From contig JARCOQ010000062.1 in assembly GCA_029207755.1 (NCBI GenBank), forward strand, positions 310,001 through 374,000: 64,000 nucleotides of DNA, given 5' to 3'. Position 1 is the stretch's first letter. Each line of letters starts with the position of its first letter. This document shows, piece by piece, positions 56,779-64,000 of this stretch. The position numbers were made by a program, and so were the translations under genes. The stretch comes from Chamaea fasciata. Taxonomy: Eukaryota; Chordata; Aves; Passeriformes; Sylviidae. Below the pieces are notes generated by a model. That model worked only from the letters and a program-made list of their open reading frames with translations, searched no databases and was not told where the DNA came from.

Positions 56779-57736
56779 ATGTCCAACAGCAGCTCCATCA
56801 GCTGCTTCCCTCCTGCTGGCATTGGCAGACACGCGGCAGCTGCAGCTCCTGCACTTCTGCCTCTTCCTGGGCATCTCCCTGGCTGCCCTCCTGGGCAATG
56901 GCCTCATCATCAGTGCCATAGCTTGCGGCCACCACCTGCACAGCCCCATGTTCTTCTTCCTGCTCAACCTGGCCCTCAGCGGCCTGCACCACTGTCCCCA
57001 AAGCCATGCACAATTCCCTCTGGGACACCAGGACCATCTCCTACACGGGAGGTGCTGCACGGCTCTTTTTCTTTCTGTTCTTCATGTCAGCAGAGTATTT
57101 GCTCCTGACCATCATGTGCTATGACCGCTCTGTGTCCATCTGCAGACCCCTGCACTACAGGACCCTCCTGGGCAGCAGAGCTTGTGCCCACATGGCAGCA
57201 GCTGCCGGGGCCAGTGCCTTTCTCAATGCTCTCATGCACACGGCCAATACATTTTCCCTGCCCCTGTGCCATGGCAATGCGCTGGGCCAGTTCTTCCACG
57301 AGGTTCACCAGATCCTCAAGCTCTCCTAGTCCAACTACTGCTTCAGGGAGTTTGGGTTCATTGGTTTTCCCATCTCTTTAGGATTGCGTTGTTTTGTGTT
57401 CATTGTTTTCTCCTCTGTGCAGATCATCAGGGCTGTGCTGAGGATCCCCTCTGAGCAGGGACGGCACAAAGCCTTCTCCACCTGCCGCCATCACCTGGCT
57501 GTGCTCTCCCTGTTCCTCAGCACCGTCACGTTTGCTCACCTGAAGCCCCCTCCATCTCCTCCCCATCCCCGGATCTGGCCCTGTCAGTTCTGTTCTCGCT
57601 GGTGCCTCCAGCCATGAACCCCCTCATCTGCAGCCTGAGGAAGCAGGAGCTCGGGGCTGCAGTGTGGAAGACTGATGGCTGGATGGTTTCACAAACATTA
57701 AACTGCTGGCCAGTGTCTCAAAATCACTTGTCATAA
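56779..57736 (+). pseudogene. Olfactory receptor pseudogene, OR14 type, arm C
   Basis: Third copy of the receptor. It shares the early insertion, the TM2-TM3 frameshift and the TAG (57,327-57,329). Unlike arms A and B it keeps the intact EQGRHKAFSTCRHH reading (near 57,450-57,490), the family's normal form, so here the A/B state is derived. It then loses frame in the C-run after LKPP (near 57,545). Degraded DRY region as in the other arms. Not functional. Confidence 0.9.
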
Positions 57737-59525
57737 AAGTCAGTTTTGATACCTCTTGTTGCTTTACTTTGGAGGTTCTTTTCCTTTGTTTTACTTTTAT
57801 AATATTGTCCACAAAGCCGTGTCACTGTTTGTGCCATTTCTCATTTTGTTTGTCTCCACCTTCCCTGTGGCCACAGACTGTGTCAATGAGGGGCTGCACT
57901 CCTGGTGGCTTTAAAGGAACCCAAGGATCTGGCAGGCAAGTTTTCTGCAGAGATCCCCCTTTGGTTCTCTTCTCTGGATGAGAGCTGGGGGCAGATCAGT
58001 GCTGGCACAGCAGCTGTGCCCAGGAGCAGCAGCCCTTGGTGTTGGCAGCGCTGCTCCCGTGGCCCTGCCCCGCTGCCCTCCTGGCCCTGGTGTTGCTGTA
58101 GGGCCGGAGTGCTCTCGGCGCCGGGCACAGGGCTGGGGCTGGCAGTGCCGGGGCTGCAGCAGGGACAGGCCATGGGCTCCGCTGGGGCAGCGCTGACGCC
58201 TCAGGGCAGGGCCTCGCTGCTCCAGGCTCCTTGCCCAGGCTCTCTCCAGAACACGCCCAGGCCCAATGCTGTGCACGGAAAAGCCCCGTGAGCAGCCCCA
58301 GGGTGGCCGTGGGCAGGCTGGGGGCAAACAGCCCGGCTGGGGCTCTGCAGGGTCCCTGGGGGAGACGGGAAGGAGCAGCAGAGCAGGGGCTGATCCATCC
58401 TCACTGTGCTGGACACCCCCGGGCAGCGTCCCAGAGCGTCCTCATGCACCTGCCAACAACATCCCCCCTCTGCAGCCCTGGCCTCTCTCCCAGCTCACAC
58501 GGGGGCCGCATCCTTGCAGGCACAGACACGGCAGCTCTGGCTCAGGAGCCCCTGTTTGCAGTGCCCAGAGCAGGCCTGAGCACCCCCATGGTGTTGGTGT
58601 GGGGAGATGAACCTGAGGGAGCACAAATGCCATCAGCCCCTGGGGCCAGGAAGGGCTGGGGGACAGGAGGGAAACCACTCAGTTCTGTCCTGGCCTCTGA
58701 AGTCAGCCAGAAGGTTCGTTCCCATCAGCTGGGAGTTTCCTGTGCCACTGCTGACCTATTAAAATATGGATATTGATCTACTATCGATACCCAACTGTGA
58801 CAGACAGAAGACTCTCTAACAGTTTAGAGTTAGAAAGTGTATGTTTAATGCAACGCCAGGCAGTTGTGTGCGATCACTCCCTAAAATGCACTGCCAAGTT
58901 ACAAAATCTCTTTCTTTTCAAAAGTGTTGAATATCCAAAATACTAATACATATTTATAGCACTAAAACCTCCCATTCTCTGCTTCATATTATAATTAGCT
59001 AAAAAGGTATTAAGCGTGTGTAGTTTGTTCTTTGAATTGGGTCAGTGGTCCTTTATATGGGGAGGGGGCGTAAAAAAAGGAAGTAAGTGGAGTCTTCCTC
59101 ATTGTAAACTTTCAACCTTTACAATGGATATCAAGATAAATGATAACTGGTCAAACTCCTGTTTCCTTTCTCCGTGACTGTTGAATGGGTTTTAGGATGC
59201 TCGAGGATTTACAATTGTCTGTGTTCCTAAATCTATTTATCAGTTTCTTCTGTTTCTCATTATAAACACAGCTAAACAAACACAAAAATGACAAGCAATT
59301 AGTTATTTAGATCCCGGATCGTTATCCTTGATCGGAATCCTTTCATCCAACCATTAACTTCTAATTCTTTCCAGTACAGCTTATCTATCTACCTACTTGA
59401 ACTAATTCTGGCAAAGCTTATCTTTAGCTAAAACATTAACTTTTCTCAAATCCTTACCTCCTTTGAAATTCATCTCTCAGCTCTCCCTTGATTTCCCCGT
59501 GGTCTGTTGCAATTCATTGGGAGAT
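57737..59525. other. 3' flank of arm C receptor and AT-rich LTR-like segment
   Basis: 57,737-58,751 matches 9,502-10,516. From 58,752 it follows arm A (10,517-11,337) but lacks most of the AATACTAATACATATT expansion. I see no gene. Confidence 0.5.
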
Positions 59526-59884
59526 CTTTTTTCCTAGAGTTACGGAGAAATATTTCAAAGGGCTTCTAATAAACGCACATTCCTATTTTCAAGGGTGTAT
59601 TTTTCTCTTGAGAGCAGAGGTGATTGCAGCATTCAGTGACTCATATTGACCCAGGGACTCTCCTAAGCAGGCAGGTCTGGCCTGCTCAGAGAAGCTGTGC
59701 CTTGAGCTCTGACCCAGTGGACAACCTTGCTCCACATTCCCCAACTCCATCCTGCCTCTCCTCGCTCACGTGGGACCTGCTTTGCTCGGAGAACTGGGTG
59801 CACTCAGGCAACGAGGGATTTCCTTTCTTTTATTTTAGCAATCCAAAACCCCTGAGCTTCCCCATGGAAAACAGACAATCTCCT

Positions 59885-60501
59885 TGTAATAGATACATAG
59901 TATTAAATTCGTGGATTAAAATTGTGTGTATTAAAACTTTGCAGTGGAATGTAAAAAACCCCTGAATTCCTGGAAAGAGTTCCAGGGCATCTCTTCGCAT
60001 ACCACAGTCTTTTCACAGTCCAAAGGTGTTACCTCGACATCTGCCAGAGAGGTAACCGGGAAACGGCCCATTAAGCATGGGCTGGCCACATCTTCACAGC
60101 TCATCAGGAGATCCGATACCAATCTGGGCAGAAACCTTCTGACAGAAGATTCGGAGACTTTTCATTCAGACGTCTTCTCAATTTCTCAGGAAACTCTTTC
60201 AGATATCCCTTGCGGACACCAGACATTTCAATGATTATGTTATGTACATGATGTCATGTTCTTCGGGTTCTTTGTTACCGTCTTGTTTTCGCCTCAGGGT
60301 AGAAAGATGGTATAAAACACCTCCCCTGAGACCCCGAATTTGTGGGCAGTACTCCGGAGAAGCACCCTTTGCTGCTCCCGGGTTGTCCACCCAACATTCG
60401 ATCGATGTTGTCCTGATTTATCGTGGCGTTTCCCGAAATTGCTTTTCAAATTTGTTAAATAAATCTTTGATTTTGGAAATTGGCTCTGATCATTTATAAC
60501 A
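59885..60501 (+). mobile_element. Solo LTR, 617 bp (copy of 11,697-12,313)
   Basis: Same TGTAATAG start and ATAACA end, with TCCT on both sides (59,881-59,884 and 60,502-60,505). It was inherited through the A-C duplication rather than independently inserted. Confidence 0.88.
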
Positions 60502-60620
60502 TCCTCAGGTGTGTGCCAAGCCCAGGGTGCCACCAAGGAAGTTCCCCTTTCCCAAGGCAGAACCATGCAAGGAATGTTTTAGACGCACAGGAAGTTCTAA
60601 AATAAACACAAATCCAGAGC

Positions 60621-62736
60621 CTGGACTCTCTCACTGTTCCCGGCTCCTGCACAGTCCCTCTCTCAGTCCCTTGGCCCCCCGGAATCCCCTCTGGGGCTCA
60701 GAGAACAGCCGGCAATGGAAGCTTGCCCTGAAAAGGCACCATTGTGGTGCTCCCCAGCCAGGCCAGAAATGGAACTTTGTTCCTTTAGCCTGGGTGCAGA
60801 GACCCCCCGGGGCCTTTTCTGCACAGAGTTCCAGCCCCCAGCGTTTGCTGAAGGCGCTCTCTGCACATGTCACACTGCCAGGGCCCTGTCCTTGCTGTCA
60901 CCTGCTGTGGCTGGGCCCAAAGAGAGCTCCTGCGCTTGCATTTCCAGCTGCCGTGCAACCAAAGCTGAGGGATCTGGAGCTGCCTGAATGCAAAAACTGA
61001 AATACGAGCTTCTCTCGAAGGGGAAATCTCCCCCTCCTGTGCTAACCCATGGCAATGCTGGCAAATGCACCAGCCACGGCCAGAATTCAGATTTCACTGC
61101 TAAACTTCCTTATATCCAGGGATAGTTCCCATGGGAATATTGTCAGGACAAGTCTGGCTGGCAGTGGTTTCACAAGGGTCACTTCCCATCTGTCCCCAAA
61201 ACTCTAGGGAAGGCTTTGTGCTTTCCTTCCAATGGGAAAAAAACCCTGTCCTGCTTCTCCAGGTGCCCATGGCTGAGATTGGGATTCCACCTCCAAAAAT
61301 TCCCTCTATCCAAAGCCTGCTCCCAGACAAAATCTGCCATTAATGACAAGTCTGGGTGACCTTGGCCTAGTGAGTCTCTCACCTGCCTTCCAAACCCTGG
61401 GGCTCTGTACTTTCCTTCCTACGGAAAAGAACTGTCCTTCTTGTCCAGGTGCCCATGGCCAGAACTGGGATTCCACCTCCAACATTGCCTCTTGTGAGAG
61501 ACTGGAGGAGATTGTTGGCTGGAAACATTTCGTGTGAGGGGGAGGAAGGGGCAGAGCCAGCCTTACCCTGCCCTGAACCCCAGCACTTCTCAAAGCATTG
61601 ACTTGACCCTGTAACCCAAATCCCCCAGAGCCTCTATCCCAGCCCAGCAGTGTCTGCCAATCCCTGGCACACCAAAGGCAATGCTCCACACCCACCTCTG
61701 CAGCCCCCAGCCCAGCTCCTGAGTGACCAGATGACCCAAAGTCCCATCTGGGGGAGGGGCCCAGGAAGACCAAGGGGTATTTTAGGCTGACCACAAGGCA
61801 AGCACACACGTTGACCCTAGCTCCTCTTGGAATTTCTGTCTGAACACTGCTGGAATCCAGGAGCTGGTAGCAGTGTGTGTTCTTCTCTCTCTCTCTCTAT
61901 ATTTTATTTGTCTTTCTCTCTTTCTGTGTCTTCCTCTTCTAATTCCCTCTTCTTGCAAATTTTGCTTAACTTAAAATTGAGCAGGCTTCCAGTTTGTGAA
62001 GTTGAATGGGCCAAGTTAACCCTTTGAGCAGTGTTTTTTTGTTGACTGAATGTCATAGTAAAGCTTTTGCTCACGTTTCTCTGATTTTCTAAAGTTGCCA
62101 GTAAAGGCTGTTTTGTTGTTTTAAGCTTCTGAGAATCTCTTGTTGGTACTTCTCCATTGTTTCCAACTCAGAGTACACAAACAATTGTAATTCCTTTGCA
62201 ATGTCTCACGGAGAGAGTTGTTTGGGGGTTGGGGCTCAGGGCTTCTCTGTCCTGCTTGGCACAGCCCAGGCAGGGCTTTCACAGCCACATCCCACACTCC
62301 GTTTCCCACCTGGACCCGCTGGTGCCTCTGAGTTCTGCTTGCCCAGCCCCAGGGACGCTCTCCTTGTCTGCCCATTCCCCCACGGTCTCTGGGCAGGGGT
62401 GGCCTCAGTGGGAGCTGTGACACCCTCCCTCAGACACTTGGAGGCTGCTGCTGGATTGGACTTCTCCAGAGGCTTGTTCAGCCTTCAGCTCTTCAGTTCA
62501 GGAATTCAGTGGCCCAGGGCTCCATCAACATTCAGAACACGTTAACAGGCCAAGCCTCTGGGAATAATTTGATTTAAGTTTTCAAATTTTTCTGGTTAAT
62601 TGGACAGATTTTAGAACTGTCCTCCAAGTGAATGTATAATATTTTAAAGGACACTGAGAAAAGATTTTTATGGTCCTGTTTAGAGGTTTTATTCCCTATT
62701 AATACACTGATATGTGCAATCTCCAATTGGCATTGA
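60621..62736. other. Arm C right flank, equivalent of 12,433-14,561
   Basis: Contains the two 195-bp units (from 61,105), a shorter CT microsatellite (61,884-61,920) and the dispersed repeat related to 17,985-18,385. No gene is seen. Confidence 0.5.
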
Positions 62737-63427
62737 ATCCAAGTGAGACATAGACTTTAAAGAATTAAGGATTTTAGAGAGGTTAAGATTTTAGTTAGAG
62801 ATAAGCTTTGTAGGAATTAATTAAAGTTTGCTAAAAATTAAAAGTTTGTGGTTAGTTAAGGGAAACCAGATTTGAATTAACTTTCCCAGGCCTCAATAAC
62901 TGATTGCTTGTCAACTTTATGTTTTGCTTAGCTGGGTTTGTAATGAAGAACAGAGAACCTGATAAATAGATTTAGGAGCACAAGACGATTACAGAAACTC
63001 CCTATTCAGAAACCCATTGAAAGTCATGCACCTGGAGAAATGGGAGTCCTACCAGAGCTCATTTGTCACATTTGCATTGAAAAGGTAGAAAGTTCAGAGC
63101 AAGGACGACTCATCTTACTTTCTTATTTTAAGCCCCCCTCCCCTTGAAAAGGAGCACCGACCCATTTCCAAGGCCAAACTAGCATGCTTAATTGTTTTTT
63201 TGCTAGTTACCATACTAAGCGGAGAATGGGATGGGGGGTGGGGGGGGGGCTCTGAATACGCATTTGTGTTTTGGGTATTCAACATCTTTGTAAATAAAAG
63301 GACTCTGTGATTGTCTGTAAATTGCGGTGTGTATTTGGGAGCCACCCCGCATGCCGCCCGGTGCTGCAACAGACATACACTTTCTAACTTTAAACTGTTA
63401 GAAAGTTTTTGTCCCCCTCACTTGGAT
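62737..63427 (+). mobile_element. LTR-like insert (copy of 14,562-15,249)
   Basis: ATCCAAGTGAG (62,737-62,747) and CTCACTTGGAT (63,417-63,427) again form an exact 11-bp inverted repeat. The internal palindrome and AATAAA are kept, and the G-run is interrupted by a T. Confidence 0.55.
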
Positions 63428-64000
63428 ATCAGTATTAGCTCAATATTCATATTTTTTTAATAAATCACAAGTACCTTCTAATTCACTTTGAATAGCTATG
63501 AAAATCAAGGCCCTTCCTGACTGACAATCAATCAGACTCTGTCCCTACCCCCACCCCACCATTTCCCCCATCCAAGCCCTGGGACTCAGAGCAGCCTTGT
63601 GCAAATCTGAGCTCCTTCCACCCCAGGCTGCACCTGCAGCTTTCAGCTCCTTGGCTCCCATTCCCACCTGCTTTCCTTGGAGGAGCTGCCTGAGACACAG
63701 AGGGATGTTCATTTCTTGTCAGCACACAAACCCAGGGGAAGGCACAGCTGCGTAAAATGCAAAAGTCATTTCTCTGCTGGGTATTAACATCCACTTTCCA
63801 CAGCAGACACTCTCAGACCAATGGAAAAGACCTCCTGTGCCCAGCACAGATCCCAAGGTCTCCCCAAAGCCTCCCTGCCCCGATTCTGGCCAGATTTGTT
63901 TTTTGCACACGCTGAAGACAGGAGCTCCCTCCATGCCTAGAGGAAGGAAAAGAGAACAAGTGGATGAAGAGCTCTCCTGTGCAGAGCCAAGGTGCAAGTG
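63428..64000. other. Right flank shared with 15,250-15,822
   Basis: Near-identical to arm A's right flank up to the window edge, so the duplication extends beyond the window. No gene is seen. Confidence 0.5.

Larger units (their letters stand above)
47250..58751 (+). repeat. Arm C, direct copy of arm A and inverted copy of arm B
   Basis: It matches B in reverse complement over its full length and A from 48,246. The left boundary is the first base of an LTR. Similarity to A continues beyond 58,751 to the window end at 64,000, whereas similarity to B stops there. Confidence 0.95.

Noticed and set aside
1..64000. tRNA or rRNA genes
   Set aside because: No cloverleaf-like internal promoter boxes or rRNA stretches were recognised by eye; the only tRNA-related match is the ERV primer-binding site.

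Overview
The window looks like nuclear DNA of a songbird (passerine). The evidence is CR1 LINE fragments, an olfactory receptor pseudogene of the avian-expanded OR14 (gamma-c) type, avian-style endogenous retrovirus (ERV) gag and LTR pieces, G/T-rich minisatellites, and a PIM-type serine/threonine kinase gene, a family greatly expanded in songbirds. There is no bacterial-type gene organisation. Nearly all the other long open frames are chance frames in GC-rich or minisatellite DNA.

Layout. Three nearly identical arms dominate. Arm A (1-10,516, plus) runs ERV gag, LTR, CR1, 145-bp tandem repeat, olfactory receptor pseudogene. Arm B (19,231-30,750) is its reverse complement. Arm C (47,250-58,751) is plus again. 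A and C also share the DNA to the right of the arm (10,517 to about 16,000, and 58,752 to the window end), which B lacks. A and C are therefore direct copies about 48.2 kb apart, and B is inverted between them. Each arm carries the same broken ERV 5' end and the same olfactory receptor pseudogene. Shared lesions show the receptor died before the duplications; private and mosaic lesions suggest later exchange between arms.

The A-B spacer (10,517-19,230) holds a solo LTR with target-site duplication, an AT-rich inverted LTR-like pair, and CR1 fragments; I see no gene. The B-C spacer (30,751-47,249) holds the only credible protein gene, a five-block PIM-like kinase on the minus strand (33,437-35,860). 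Decayed exons of a second PIM-like copy lie 3' of it (32,305-33,165). Then come a dead CR1 reverse transcriptase (36,660-37,556), a short array of ZNF143/Staf-like promoter motifs (38,454-38,872), a duplicated CRE-plus-octamer module with a TATA-like box (41,785-42,095), and about 7 kb of strand-asymmetric minisatellite interrupted by another solo LTR.

The genes do not form a pathway. The window is best read as an ampliconic, palindrome-bearing region in which a kinase gene sits between inverted arms made of repeats and pseudogenes. All homology calls are from reading the sequence; no database search was run.
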